64,000 nt of DNA, from NCBI RefSeq assembly GCF_905397275.1, contig NZ_CAJPUY010000005.1, forward strand, positions 1 to 64,000, read 5' to 3'. Source of the DNA: Cupriavidus yeoncheonensis. GTDB taxonomy: Bacteria; Pseudomonadota; Gammaproteobacteria; Burkholderiales; Burkholderiaceae. How positions within the stretch are numbered: the first letter of the stretch is position 1; each line of letters begins with the position of its first letter. Shown piece by piece: positions 49,758 to 58,146 of this stretch. The position numbers were made by a program, and so were the translations under genes. The notes below the pieces were generated by a model that was given only the letters and a program-made list of their open reading frames with translations, made no database searches and was not told the origin of the DNA.

Positions 49758-50753
49758 CTACTCTACGCGCGCGCCCGATTCCTTCACGATCGTGCCCCAG
49801 CGGGCGTTCTCGGCCTTGATGAAGGCGGCCAGGTCCTGGGCGCTGCCGCCGCGCGGGTCGCTGCCTTCCTCGCGCATCTTGCTGATGGTGTCGGGCTGGG
49901 CGAGCGCCTTGTTGACCTCGGCATTGAGCCGCCTGACCACTTCGGGCGAAGTGCCGGCCGGCGCCACCAGCGCCTTCCAGTCTTCCGCCTGGAAGCCGGC
50001 GTAGCCGGATTCCGCGACGGTCGGCACGGCGGGCAGCAGCGGCAGGCGCTTGCCGGACGTGACGGCCAGCGCGCGGATCTTGCCGGCCTTGATCATCGGC
50101 ATCGCGATGGGCGGCGTGGCGAAGTAGAAGTCGGTCTGGCCGCCGAGCAGGTCGGTCAGCGCGGGCGACGCGCCCTTGTAGGGCACGTGCAGCGTCTTGA
50201 TGCCGGCGCGGCGCGCGAACATCTCGCCGGTCAGGTGGCCCACCGTGCCGGTGCCGGCCGAGGCCATCGACAGCGGCTTGGCCCTGGCCGCCGCCACGAG
50301 GTCCGCCACCGTCTTGTACGGGGCGTCGGCGCGCACGATCAGCACCACCGGCTGGGCGGAGACCAGCACCACCGGCGCGAAGTCCTTCACCGCGTCATAG
50401 GGCATCTTCGGGTAGAGGGTCGGGTTGATCGCCAGGTTGGCGGTCTGGCCCATTCCGAGCGTATAGCCGTCGGGCTTCGCCTTGGCGACGGCATCGAGGC
50501 CGATATTGCCGCCTGCGCCGGCGCGGTTTTCCACCACCACGTTCCAGTGCGTAGCCAACCCGACCTTGTTGAACACCAGCCGCGACAGCACGTCCGTGCC
50601 GCCCGCCGGCGGAAACGGCACCACCAGGCGCACTGGCTGGCTCGGATAAGTGTCGGCGCGGACCGGCACGGCGGCCGCCATGAATCCGGGAATGGCGAGG
50701 CAGAGCAATGCGCGGGCCCACGTGTGGAGCTTGCGGCGGTGCGGGAAAGTCAT
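49758..50753 (-). CDS. Bug/TctC-family periplasmic binding protein
   Basis: A 331-residue tripartite-tricarboxylate-type (Bug) binding protein, expanded in Burkholderiales. The signal peptide (about 1-33) ends VRADTYPSQP; PFPPAGGTDVLSR is the ligand-site signature, and VHVPYKGASPALTDLLGGQ follows in its usual place (read as LHVPYKGASPALTDLL). Bug proteins bind carboxylates and related acids. It heads the CoA-transferase/lyase module, so it may bind the substrate acid. The two membrane subunits TctA/B are not nearby, as is common for orphan Bug genes. A strong TATAAT and two operator-like dyads lie before it. Confidence 0.92.
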   Translation of the reverse strand: MTFPHRRKLHTWARALLCLAIPGFMAAAVPVRADTYPSQPVRLVVPFPPAGGTDVLSRLVFNKVGLATHWNVVVENRAGAGGNIGLDAVAKAKPDGYTLGMGQTANLAINPTLYPKMPYDAVKDFAPVVLVSAQPVVLIVRADAPYKTVADLVAAARAKPLSMASAGTGTVGHLTGEMFARRAGIKTLHVPYKGASPALTDLLGGQTDFYFATPPIAMPMIKAGKIRALAVTSGKRLPLLPAVPTVAESGYAGFQAEDWKALVAPAGTSPEVVRRLNAEVNKALAQPDTISKMREEGSDPRGGSAQDLAAFIKAENARWGTIVKESGARVE

Positions 50754-50770
50754 GTCGTCTCCTGGCAGGT

Positions 50771-50812
50771 ATTATATTCTGTAAGACAGAACAATGGTCT
50801 TATAGAAAGAAC
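50771..50812 (-). promoter_or_regulatory. Promoter of the Bug/CoA-transferase operon with two operator-like dyads
   Basis: On the minus strand TATAAT (50771-50776) is a perfect -10 box. Directly upstream is TTCTGT-AAG-ACAGAA (50777-50791), a perfect 6+3+6 dyad. A related sequence (50797-50812; 11 of 16 positions alike) starts 20 bases further on, about two helix turns. The first fills the -35/-10 spacer and the second covers the weak -35 region, as expected for a repressor. An IclR protein is a plausible ligand. Confidence 0.65.
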
Positions 50813-50949
50813 GTAGCCAGCATAGGAGCCGACGCTAAACGTGTCAAGGGCCGGATCCGGTCGTCATCTGCCACTACAATGGCGCCCGGCCTGCGCCGGC
50901 CATTGGCCGGCACGGGGAACTTGCAGTGGTTGTACAAAGAACGGAATCG

Positions 50950-52206
50950 ATGATGTCAAACGCATGCGGCCTGGACTTCGGCACGTCCAACTCCACGGTG
51001 GGCTGGAACCGCCCCGGCCATCCGGCCGCACTCCTGCCGCTGGAAGACGGCAAGCTCACGCTGCCCTCGGTGATCTTTTTCCATGCCGAAGACCCGCTGG
51101 TGAGCTATGGCCGCGCGGCGCTGGAGGACTACCTCGCGGGCTATGAAGGCCGGCTGATGCGCTCGCTCAAGAGCCTGCTCGGCACCTCGATGATGGAAGA
51201 CAGCACCGAGGTGATGGGCCAGGCCATGCCCTTCCGCAAGCTGCTGGCGCACTTCATCGGCGAACTGAAGGGCCGCGCCGAGCGCGCGGCGGGCACCACG
51301 TTCACGCGCGCGGTGCTGGGCCGCCCGGTGTTCTTCATCGACGAGGACCCGAAGGCCGACCAGCTCGCCGAGCAGACGCTGGCGGAGATCGCGCGCGATG
51401 CCGGCTTCCGCGACATCGAATTCCAGTACGAGCCGATCGCGGCCGCGTTCGACTACGAAGCCAGGATCGCGCAGGAAGAACTCGTGCTGGTCGCCGACAT
51501 CGGCGGCGGCACGTCGGACTTCTCGCTGGTGCGGCTGTCGCCGGAACGCGCCAGCCGCACCGACCGGCGCGACGACATCCTCGCCAATGGCGGCGTGCAC
51601 ATCGGCGGCACCGACTTCGACCGCGCGCTGAGCCTGACGCGCGCCATGCCGCTGCTGGGCCTGGGCAGCAAGCTGCGCAACGGCAAGGAAATGCCGTCGG
51701 GCCAGTATTTCGACCTGGCGAGCTGGCACACCATCAATCTCGTCTACACGCGCAAGGCGTGGTCGATCGTGATGGATAACTATCGCGACGCGGCCGACAC
51801 CGCGATGCTCGACCGCCTGATCCGCCTGATCCGCGAGCGCGCGGGCCACTGGCTGGCGATCCAGATGGAAGCGGCCAAGATCGCGCTCTCGGGCACGGAC
51901 CGTACCGACGTTGACCTGCATCGCATCGAGCCCGAACTGATGCTCGCCATCACCCGCGACGAGTTCGACCAGTCCATCGGCAAGCTCGTGACCAGGACCG
52001 AGAAGACCGTGCAGGACATGCTGGTGACGGCGGGCGTGAAGGCGGATGCGGTCGACACCATCCTGTTCACGGGCGGTTCCAGCAGCGTGCCGCTGCTGCG
52101 TCAGCGGCTCGGCGAATTGCTGCCGCAGGCGCGGCGGGTGGAAGGGGACCTGTTCGGCGGGATCGGGTCGGGGCTGGCGCTGGATGCGGCGCGGAAGTTT
52201 GGGTAA
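50950..52206 (+). CDS. yegD: Hsp70-family protein (YegD-like)
   Basis: A 418-residue Hsp70/actin-fold ATPase of the YegD branch, lacking the DnaK substrate-binding lid. The phosphate loop is CGLDFGTSNSTVGW (start) and the second loop VLVADIGGGTSDFSLV; adenosine motif is ILFTGGSSSVPLL. YegD-type proteins are atypical chaperone-like ATPases of poorly known function. Two adjacent ATGs (50950, 50953) are possible. It has no DnaJ or GrpE partner next to it and is divergent from the Bug operon. Confidence 0.9.
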   Translation: MMSNACGLDFGTSNSTVGWNRPGHPAALLPLEDGKLTLPSVIFFHAEDPLVSYGRAALEDYLAGYEGRLMRSLKSLLGTSMMEDSTEVMGQAMPFRKLLAHFIGELKGRAERAAGTTFTRAVLGRPVFFIDEDPKADQLAEQTLAEIARDAGFRDIEFQYEPIAAAFDYEARIAQEELVLVADIGGGTSDFSLVRLSPERASRTDRRDDILANGGVHIGGTDFDRALSLTRAMPLLGLGSKLRNGKEMPSGQYFDLASWHTINLVYTRKAWSIVMDNYRDAADTAMLDRLIRLIRERAGHWLAIQMEAAKIALSGTDRTDVDLHRIEPELMLAITRDEFDQSIGKLVTRTEKTVQDMLVTAGVKADAVDTILFTGGSSSVPLLRQRLGELLPQARRVEGDLFGGIGSGLALDAARKFG

Positions 52207-52373
52207 AAAAGCCGTCGCTGCCGATTCGGAGTGCTTTGAGAAACACAGATGTGATGGCCACACAATCGAACAGGCGACTGGGGCGCGGACGCGGGGAGTG
52301 CCGCGGCCCGCTCCGGATGGTTAATACGGAAAATGCGACGGCCGGACCGACTGCACCTTGATAGAATGCGGCC

Positions 52374-52574
52374 ATGGCCCGCTTGACTCCACCTCCCTCG
52401 CCAAAGGACCCGATGCCCCGTGCGGCCGATGCTGTCGGCCCGCAGAACGAGGCAGAGCATCGCCTGTATGAGCTCATCATGGAAGGGCTCAACAGTGGTG
52501 ACGGGGCCGAGTTCGAGCGTGTAGAAGAGTTTGCAGCGGAGTTCCGCGCCCGCCTCCGAAATCGCACGCGCTGA
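52374..52574 (+). CDS. Short partner (putative antitoxin) of a ParE-type toxin
   Basis: A 66-residue frame, or 53 from an internal ATG at 52413 that has AAAGGA four bases before it. The part EAEHRLYELIMEGLNSGDG and EFERVEEFAAEFRARLRNR looks like the toxin-wrapping C-terminal half of ParD-like antitoxins, acidic and helical. No N-terminal ribbon-helix-helix DNA-binding part is present, so operator binding by this protein alone is doubtful. It ends three bases before the toxin ATG, the usual antitoxin-toxin order. The identification depends on the partner. Confidence 0.65.
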   Translation: MARLTPPPSPKDPMPRAADAVGPQNEAEHRLYELIMEGLNSGDGAEFERVEEFAAEFRARLRNRTR

Positions 52575-52577
52575 ACG

Positions 52578-52892
52578 ATGGCGCTGCGCCTGAAGCTACG
52601 TCCTGCCGCGCGCAGCGACGCTTACGCGGCCCAGGATTGGTATGACGATGCGGCGCCAGGTCTTGGCGAGGCCTTCACCGACGAGTTGCTGGGTGTGCTG
52701 GCCTTTCTGGCCGCGAACCCAAGTGTCGGCTCCCGCCGTTATGCGCATTTCCTGCCTGACGAATCGCTTCGGGTCTGGCCGCTCAGCCGTTTCCCCTTCC
52801 TCGTGTTCTATCGAGTGAGCAGCAAGGTGCTGGATATTGTGCGCATCTTGCACGAGCGGCGGGACATCATTGCCAGCCTCATTGCGCATTAA
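52578..52892 (+). CDS. ParE/RelE-superfamily toxin
   Basis: A 104-residue toxin of the ParE/RelE fold. The family pattern is present: LKLRPAARSDAYAAQDWYDD at the start, AFTDELLGVLAFLAANPSVG in the helices, and SRFPFLVFYRVSSKVLDIVR with ILHERRD at the end. ParE members poison DNA gyrase; RelE members cut mRNA at ribosomes. The lack of RelE catalytic residues cannot be judged safely, but the closing ILHERRD is the ParE ending. It follows its short partner by three bases, and overlaps the convergent hpnG end by 14 bases. Confidence 0.85.
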   Translation: MALRLKLRPAARSDAYAAQDWYDDAAPGLGEAFTDELLGVLAFLAANPSVGSRRYAHFLPDESLRVWPLSRFPFLVFYRVSSKVLDIVRILHERRDIIASLIAH

Positions 52893-53580
52893 GCCTGGCG
52901 GCGGCCAGATCCCCTCGCATACCCCAACCCCGACCGACAGTCCGTCGTACCGCCAGCAGACTCGCGCGTGCGGCACTGGCATCGCGCCCCAGCCGCATCA
53001 GCGCCGGCAGTTGCCACGGCGCCTTCAGTAGTCCCGCCATGACCGCACCGACATCGGTGCGCCCGTCGCTTCCCATGCCGGCCAGCGCCAGTGGCGGGAC
53101 GGCGCGCGTGGCCGGATCGATCACCACGCGGCAGGCCGCGAACGGCAGTCCGTGGTTGCGTGCGACACGGGCGGCGATGTGAGACTCCATATCGACGGCC
53201 AGCGCGCCGCTGGCGGCGTACAGGGCAGCCTTGTCGGCAAGCGTCGCCACGGCGGTGTCCGAGCCGGCGAGGGCGCCGGATACCGCCTGCGGCAGGTAGC
53301 GCATCAGCGCGCGCATCCAGTCGGGATCGGCTGGCGCGGACATGCCGTTGGATTCGTCGCGCACACTCGTGGCAACGATGACCGCGCCCGGCGCCAGTGC
53401 GGGATCGAGGCCACCGGCCACGCCGAAGCTGAGGATGCCGGCGCATGCACCGGCGCGGCGCTCGATGGCCGCACACAACGCCGCGCCGCGCTGGCCGTAC
53501 ACGACTTCACTGCCCGGACCCGCGGCGATTTTCGCTTCGAAATCCATGCCGCAGACCACAAGCACGCACGGCCCGCTCAT
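52879..53580 (-). CDS. hpnG: Hopanoid-associated nucleosidase/phosphorylase HpnG
   Basis: A 233-residue purine/nucleoside phosphorylase-like protein. HpnG removes adenine from adenosylhopane, giving ribosylhopane in the making of extended hopanoids. Family text includes VVCGMDFEAKIAAGPG, SFGVAGGLDPALAPG and ALAVDMESHIAARVA (the MxxE nucleoside-binding motif of the superfamily is VDMES). It starts 23 bases after the squalene-hopene cyclase gene, in the same operon, so the hopanoid call is supported by context. It has an AGGxG-like weak ribosome site. A plain MTA/SAH nucleosidase is the alternative but less likely here. Confidence 0.88.
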   Translation of the reverse strand: MSGPCVLVVCGMDFEAKIAAGPGSEVVYGQRGAALCAAIERRAGACAGILSFGVAGGLDPALAPGAVIVATSVRDESNGMSAPADPDWMRALMRYLPQAVSGALAGSDTAVATLADKAALYAASGALAVDMESHIAARVARNHGLPFAACRVVIDPATRAVPPLALAGMGSDGRTDVGAVMAGLLKAPWQLPALMRLGRDASAARASLLAVRRTVGRGWGMRGDLAAARLNAQ

Positions 53581-53603
53581 GGCAGGTGCGTCCGGGGTGC
53601 CGT

Positions 53604-55619
53604 TCACAGTCCCCACGCCACCTGGCGCTTGCCGCTGCGCTGCAGGTTGCGCTGCAAATTGCGATAGCGCGCCAGCGCCCACAACGGAAAGTAGCGGGCA
53701 TAGCCGTGATAGCGCAGGTAGAACACGCGCGGGAAACCCACGGCGGTGAAGCGCGGCTCGCGCCACAGGCCATCGGGTTGCTGCGTGCGCAACAGGTAGT
53801 CGATGCCGCGTGCCACGGCGGGATGCGCGGCATCGCCGGCTGCCATCAGTCCGAGCAGTGCCCAGGCCGTTTGCGATGCCACGCTGGGCGCGCGTTCGTA
53901 GCCGCGGTATTCGAGCTTGTAGCTGTCGCCGTCCTCGCCCCAGCCGCCATCCGCGTTCTGGATGCCGGCCAGCCAGTCGGCGGCGCGCCGCACCGGCGGC
54001 GCTTCGCGGTCCAGGCCCGCGGCGTTGAGCGCGCACAAGGCGCTCCAGGTGCCGTAGATGTAGTTGGTGCCCCAGCGCCCGAACCAGCTTCCGTCAGGCA
54101 TCTGTTCGGCCAGCAGGTAGTGCAGCGCGCGCGCGGCCGGTTCGCTCTTGTCGGGCGTGTCACCGGTCTGGCACAGCATGGACAGGCAGCGCGCCGACAC
54201 GTCCGCCGTGGGCGGATCGAGCAACGCGCCATGGTCCGCGAACGGGATGTTGTTCAGGTAGAGATGGGTATTCTCGGGCTCGAACGCGCCCCAGCCGCCG
54301 TTGCCGCTCTGCATGCCGACGATCCATTCGATCGCGCGCGAGACCGCTTCGGTGTTCGGGTCCTGGCGTCCTGCGGGGTTCGCCTGGGCAGCGCGGTGCA
54401 TCGCCGCGGCGACTACCGCGGTGTCGTCCACGTCGGGGTAGTGAGGGTTGGCGTACTGGAATGCCCAGCCGCCGGGTCGCACATGCGAGCGGCGCACGGT
54501 CCAGTCGCCGCGCACATCCAGTACCTGCAGCGGGCGCAGCCAGTCCAGCGCGCGGCCGGCTGCGGCCGTGGCGCGCGGCTCGCCGGCTTCCAGCAGCGCA
54601 TGCGCGGCCAGCGCGGTATCCCAGACCGGCGACAGGCATGGCTGGCAGTAGGCTTCGTCGCCGTGGATGACCAGCAGTTTCTCGATCGAGCGCCGCGCCA
54701 CGGCGCGGTCCGGATCGTCGGGCGGAATGCCGAGCACGTCGAACATCATCACCGAGTTCGCCATGGCCGGGAAGATCGCGCCCAGTCCGTCTTCGCCGTT
54801 CAGGCGCTCGCGCACGAAAGTTTTCGCCGCTTCGATCGCGCGGCGGCGCAGCGCGCCCGGCATGGCGGGCTCGGCAGCGCGCAGCAGCGTATCGGCACCG
54901 CGGAACAGCGAATACCAGCCGGCATGCTGGTGGGGTGCCCTGGATGGCAGCCGCACGGCGTCGCGCGGGGCGGTGAACAGCTCGTCGATGCCGATCCTGC
55001 GCGGGTTGCGCGCCTGCGGCCGCAGGCTGTTCAGCACCAGCAGCGGCACGATCACCGTGCGGGCCCAGTACGACACCTTGGACAGGTGGAACGGGAACCA
55101 CCGCGGCAGCAGCATGATTTCCACCGGCATCATCGGCACCGCCCGCCAGGACATCACGCCAAACAGCGCCAGCAGCGTGCGCGTGAAGACGTTGCTGGCT
55201 TCCGCGCCGCCCATGGCCAGGATGGCAGCGCGCGCACGCGCCATGTGCGGGGCCTGCGGATCGTCGCCGGCCATCTTCAGCGCGAAATAGGCCTTCACGC
55301 TGGCGCTGACGTCCGAGCGGCCTTCATGGTACAGCGGCCAGCCGCCCTCGGCATTCTGGATGCGCCGCAGGTAGCGTGCGATGCGTGCTTCCAGCGCCAG
55401 GTCCGGCGTCTCGCCCAGGTAGTGCACCATGAGCAGGTATTCGGCGGGGATGGTGGCGTCGGCTTCCAGCTCGTAGACCCAATGCCCGTCGGACTTCTGC
55501 TGGGCCAGCAGGGCATCGAGCGCATGGCCGATACCGGCCTCCAGGGCGTCCGGGGCGGCCGGCGCGGCGGGTGCAATTGCAGCTCGCGGTGCGGCAAGGA
55601 CGGCCTCGTTCATCGACAT
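53604..55619 (-). CDS. shc: Squalene-hopene cyclase
   Basis: A 671-residue terpene cyclase that folds squalene into hopene. The catalytic acid motif DVDDTA is at D396-A401. Several QW repeats are visible, including IQNAEGGWPLYHEGR, MQSGNGGWGAFEPEN, EQMPDGSWFGRWG and IQNADGGWGEDGDS, typical of the fold. Membrane association is peripheral (monotopic). AAGGAG lies five bases before ATG 55619. It is flanked by hpnD (upstream) and hpnG (downstream), the compact hopanoid operon of Burkholderiales. The N-terminal ~25 residues are Ala/Pro-rich and variable. Confidence 0.97.
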   Translation of the reverse strand: MSMNEAVLAAPRAAIAPAAPAAPDALEAGIGHALDALLAQQKSDGHWVYELEADATIPAEYLLMVHYLGETPDLALEARIARYLRRIQNAEGGWPLYHEGRSDVSASVKAYFALKMAGDDPQAPHMARARAAILAMGGAEASNVFTRTLLALFGVMSWRAVPMMPVEIMLLPRWFPFHLSKVSYWARTVIVPLLVLNSLRPQARNPRRIGIDELFTAPRDAVRLPSRAPHQHAGWYSLFRGADTLLRAAEPAMPGALRRRAIEAAKTFVRERLNGEDGLGAIFPAMANSVMMFDVLGIPPDDPDRAVARRSIEKLLVIHGDEAYCQPCLSPVWDTALAAHALLEAGEPRATAAAGRALDWLRPLQVLDVRGDWTVRRSHVRPGGWAFQYANPHYPDVDDTAVVAAAMHRAAQANPAGRQDPNTEAVSRAIEWIVGMQSGNGGWGAFEPENTHLYLNNIPFADHGALLDPPTADVSARCLSMLCQTGDTPDKSEPAARALHYLLAEQMPDGSWFGRWGTNYIYGTWSALCALNAAGLDREAPPVRRAADWLAGIQNADGGWGEDGDSYKLEYRGYERAPSVASQTAWALLGLMAAGDAAHPAVARGIDYLLRTQQPDGLWREPRFTAVGFPRVFYLRYHGYARYFPLWALARYRNLQRNLQRSGKRQVAWGL

Positions 55620-55719
55620 GCAAACTCCTTGTTCGGCACGACGCATGCGTGCCTCGAAGATGGTGTTCGGGACGCCGCCGGACGCCATACGCCAGGCAGC
55701 GGATCCCCTTGCGGCATCT

Positions 55720-56586
55720 TCAGACCATGGTGTGGCGCAGAACGATCCACAGCATCTGCGCGCGCGGCACGCGCACGCGTGCGCGCGGTGCGCGCCAGCC
55801 CCGCGCGCGCAGGCGCGCGAGCAGGCAGTGATAGACCTGGGACATGATCCGCGGCGATCGCACCGCGCGTGACGGGCAGCGCGCCATGACGGCGTCGGCC
55901 TGTTCATAGTGGGCCTGCGCCTCGCGCGCGACGGCCGCGCAGGCCGCGTCGATGCCGGCATGGGCAATGACTTCCAGCGGCGTAGCATGTTCCAGCCCCT
56001 GCACGCCCGCGGCGGCCAGTGCGGGCGCCGGCAGGTAGAGGCGGCCGATGGCGGCGTCCTCATCGATATCGCGCAGGATATTGGTGAGTTGCAGCGCCCG
56101 CCCGAGATGATGGGCCAGCGCCAGGCCGGGGGCCTCGTCCATGCCGAACACGCGCACGGCAAGCCGGCCCACCGCGCTCGCGACGCGGTCGCAGTACAGG
56201 TCCAGCGTGGCGGCATCGGGCGCGCGAATATCGGCGACCACGTCCATGGTCATGCCGTCGATCACGTCCAGGAAGTCCTGCTGGCGCAGATGGAATGCGT
56301 CAATCTGCTGTGCCAGGGACCGCAGCGCGGCCGGGGCCATGCCCACATAGCAGAGGCCGATATCGCGGCGCCAGGCATCCAGGCCGGCAAGCCGTTCGGC
56401 ATGCGGTGCGTCGCAGTCGGCGATATCGTCGACGGCACGGCAGAAGGCATAGATCTCGAACATGGCCTGCCGCTGGGCCGCGGGCAGGATGCGCATGGCC
56501 GCGTGGAAGGAACTGCCTGACGATGCGGCCGGCGTGGCTGCACCGGCGATGGGGGCATCTGGCGTTGCGATTTGAGTACCGGCCAC
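55720..56586 (-). CDS. hpnD: Presqualene diphosphate synthase HpnD
   Basis: A 288-residue squalene/phytoene synthase-type protein. HpnD joins two farnesyl diphosphates to presqualene diphosphate, the first step of the HpnCDE squalene route. The first Asp-rich motif is AVDDIAD and the second DGMTMDVVAD; YAFCRAVDDIAD and LQLTNILRDIDED are the HpnD/SqS-type signatures. A frame start at GTG 56601 is possible, but GTG 56586 has GAGGAG four bases upstream. hpnC and hpnE are not in the window, so squalene completion must be encoded elsewhere. It is 100 bases before shc, probably in one operon. Confidence 0.9.
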   Translation of the reverse strand: MAGTQIATPDAPIAGAATPAASSGSSFHAAMRILPAAQRQAMFEIYAFCRAVDDIADCDAPHAERLAGLDAWRRDIGLCYVGMAPAALRSLAQQIDAFHLRQQDFLDVIDGMTMDVVADIRAPDAATLDLYCDRVASAVGRLAVRVFGMDEAPGLALAHHLGRALQLTNILRDIDEDAAIGRLYLPAPALAAAGVQGLEHATPLEVIAHAGIDAACAAVAREAQAHYEQADAVMARCPSRAVRSPRIMSQVYHCLLARLRARGWRAPRARVRVPRAQMLWIVLRHTMV

Positions 56587-56718
56587 GTAACTCCTCGACA
56601 CGCTTTTTTTCCGTCGTGCGGCATCGGCGGACCACGGTGCCGAGCCACGCTCACGGTGGATTGGGGGTCGGCCGATTATAGCAATAACCTCGTAACAGGC
56701 CGGCCGGGCCGAAGTGCC

Positions 56719-57249
56719 TCATCGGCCCGGCGCATAGCGCACGTAGGGCACGCCCCGTGTGGGGGTGGAGGTGGTCTGGTCGATCACCTTCTCGACGTCG
56801 GCGACCTCGCGCAGCGCGGTGAGGAACGGCGCAACGGCAAAGCCCGGACGGACGCATCCCTGCACCGTCAGCCAGCGTCCCCGTACGGTGATCCAGAGCG
56901 TGCTGTCCTGCCAGGCCGGCATGGTTGCGGCCAGGGTCTGCAGGCGCCGTTGCAGGCTTTCGGCGATTTCGTTGTCGTACTGGAACGCATTGGCAAGGCG
57001 GCAGCGTCCCTCGGTCCAGCAGTGGTTGCCCTGTTCGATGCGATGGTGCGCCTCGCGGCGCCATTCGGCCTCGCTCACGCGCGGGCCGGCCGGCTCCGGG
57101 CAATCGGCAATGCGGGTCGATACCTGCACGAAGGGGTCGTGGCCGTAGTTGGCCACGGCCTGGGCGCGGGCCAGTTCCAGCGGCAGCAGCAGCGAGAGGG
57201 CGACGGAAAGTGCCTTGACGCAGCCGGGTACGGAGCTACGTCGCGCCAT
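56719..57249 (-). CDS. Exported BON-like domain protein
   Basis: A 176-residue protein with a signal peptide (about 1-29; ALSVALSLLLPLELARAQA). The C-terminal 90 residues (QLQRRLQTLAATMPAWQDST and LWITVRGRWLTVQGCVRPGF, then LTALREVADVEKVIDQTT) resemble a BON (OsmY/Hia-like) domain with the typical beta-alpha-beta-beta order. The central part has a cysteine-rich HCWTEGRCRLA segment. BON domains bind phospholipids or help in envelope stress. The start ATG 57249 fits the signal peptide; the longer frame is not supported. It sits between the hopanoid operon and cspA, both on the same strand. Confidence 0.65.
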   Translation of the reverse strand: MARRSSVPGCVKALSVALSLLLPLELARAQAVANYGHDPFVQVSTRIADCPEPAGPRVSEAEWRREAHHRIEQGNHCWTEGRCRLANAFQYDNEIAESLQRRLQTLAATMPAWQDSTLWITVRGRWLTVQGCVRPGFAVAPFLTALREVADVEKVIDQTTSTPTRGVPYVRYAPGR

Positions 57250-57272
57250 GAAAGGCGCCGGCGCGGGTCGCC

Positions 57273-57302
57273 AAAAACAAAAAGCCCCGCTTGCGCGGGG
57301 CT
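57273..57302 (-). terminator. Intrinsic terminator of cspA
   Basis: On the minus strand an 8-bp GC stem AGCCCCGC/GCGGGGCT (57295-57302 and 57283-57290, 4-base loop) is followed by TTTTTGTTTTT. It is 52 bases after the cspA stop and precedes the BON-protein gene. Confidence 0.9.
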
Positions 57303-57353
57303 CTTCGGTGGCGGGCACGTGCATGGGCGCGCGCCTGCGGTGACCAAACCGGA

Positions 57354-57557
57354 TCAGACCGCCTGGATCTTCGTGGCTTGTTCGCCCTTCTGGCCCATTG
57401 CCTTGACGTAGCGGACCTTCTGGCCTTCCTTCAGCGACTTGAAGCCGTTGCCTTCAATCGCCGAGAAGTGCGCGAACAGATCGTTGCCGCCTGCGTCCGG
57501 GGTGATGAAGCCGAAGCCCTTGGCGTCGTTGAACCACTTAACGGTACCGGTTTCCAT
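57354..57557 (-). CDS. cspA: Cold-shock protein, CspA family
   Basis: A 67-residue single cold-shock domain that binds single-stranded RNA/DNA and acts as RNA chaperone. The RNP1 motif is KGFGFI (residues 13-18) and RNP2 is LFAHFSA (27-33). Identical in size and layout to other CspA proteins. AAGG lies upstream of the ATG. The 589-base non-coding region before it could hold a long 5' leader, as in cspA genes where translation is controlled by leader structure. It has its own terminator. Confidence 0.96.
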   Translation of the reverse strand: METGTVKWFNDAKGFGFITPDAGGNDLFAHFSAIEGNGFKSLKEGQKVRYVKAMGQKGEQATKIQAV

Positions 57558-58146
57558 ATCTTTTCAACCTTGAATTTCAAATGAGCTTAATTGCCCGCTG
57601 TACATCGTGCTCAATGCAGGAACCGCGCAAGGGTTGGTGAATGCCGATTCCTTTGCGCATTGTTTATGCCTTCCAAATGTCGCTGGTATGACAAACGAAA
57701 AACACCGCGGAACGACACATCGAAAGGCGTTGCACATGCGGGAAGCATTCTGACGAATTTTCCCGGCGTGTCAATCAGGCAAAGCGCCAAATCATGATGA
57801 GATGTTCCGACACGAGATATTAGCGGTTTCTACATCACCGTCGATTCAGTGAATTCCCTGAGAGACGCCCCTTTTTGTGCGGCTACGGCGCATCGCCCGG
57901 GTATTGACTGAATTGCAGTTTGCGCAGATGCGTCACCGAAGCCCGTCGCCCGGGCATAATGTCTGCCTTACAATGCATTAACCGGCCACTGCTTTTACAA
58001 TTATTTACTCGTTTTTCGCATACCGCGTTTGGGGGATATACCTGCGCACAGGCAGGGATATCCTGATAACCCCGGCACCCAAAAAATACCGATTGGAAAC
58101 GAGGGCGCGAGGGTTCGGCAACGGCCCATCGCACCACAGCGAGTCC
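57558..58146. other. 589-base gap upstream of cspA
   Basis: No gene is supported; one short plus-strand frame (57591-57797) has no ribosome site and an unconvincing composition. The region is locally A/T-rich and is likely to contain the cspA promoter and leader. The end of the YaiO-like barrel gene abuts its right side without a clear terminator. Confidence 0.5.

Noticed and set aside
53445-55847. An 800-codon plus-strand frame opposite shc
   Set aside because: Same antisense effect; the squalene-hopene cyclase has all motifs.
57591-57797. 68-codon plus-strand frame before cspA
   Set aside because: No ribosome site, and the product is Arg/Ser/Cys-rich without domains; the region is better explained as the cspA leader.
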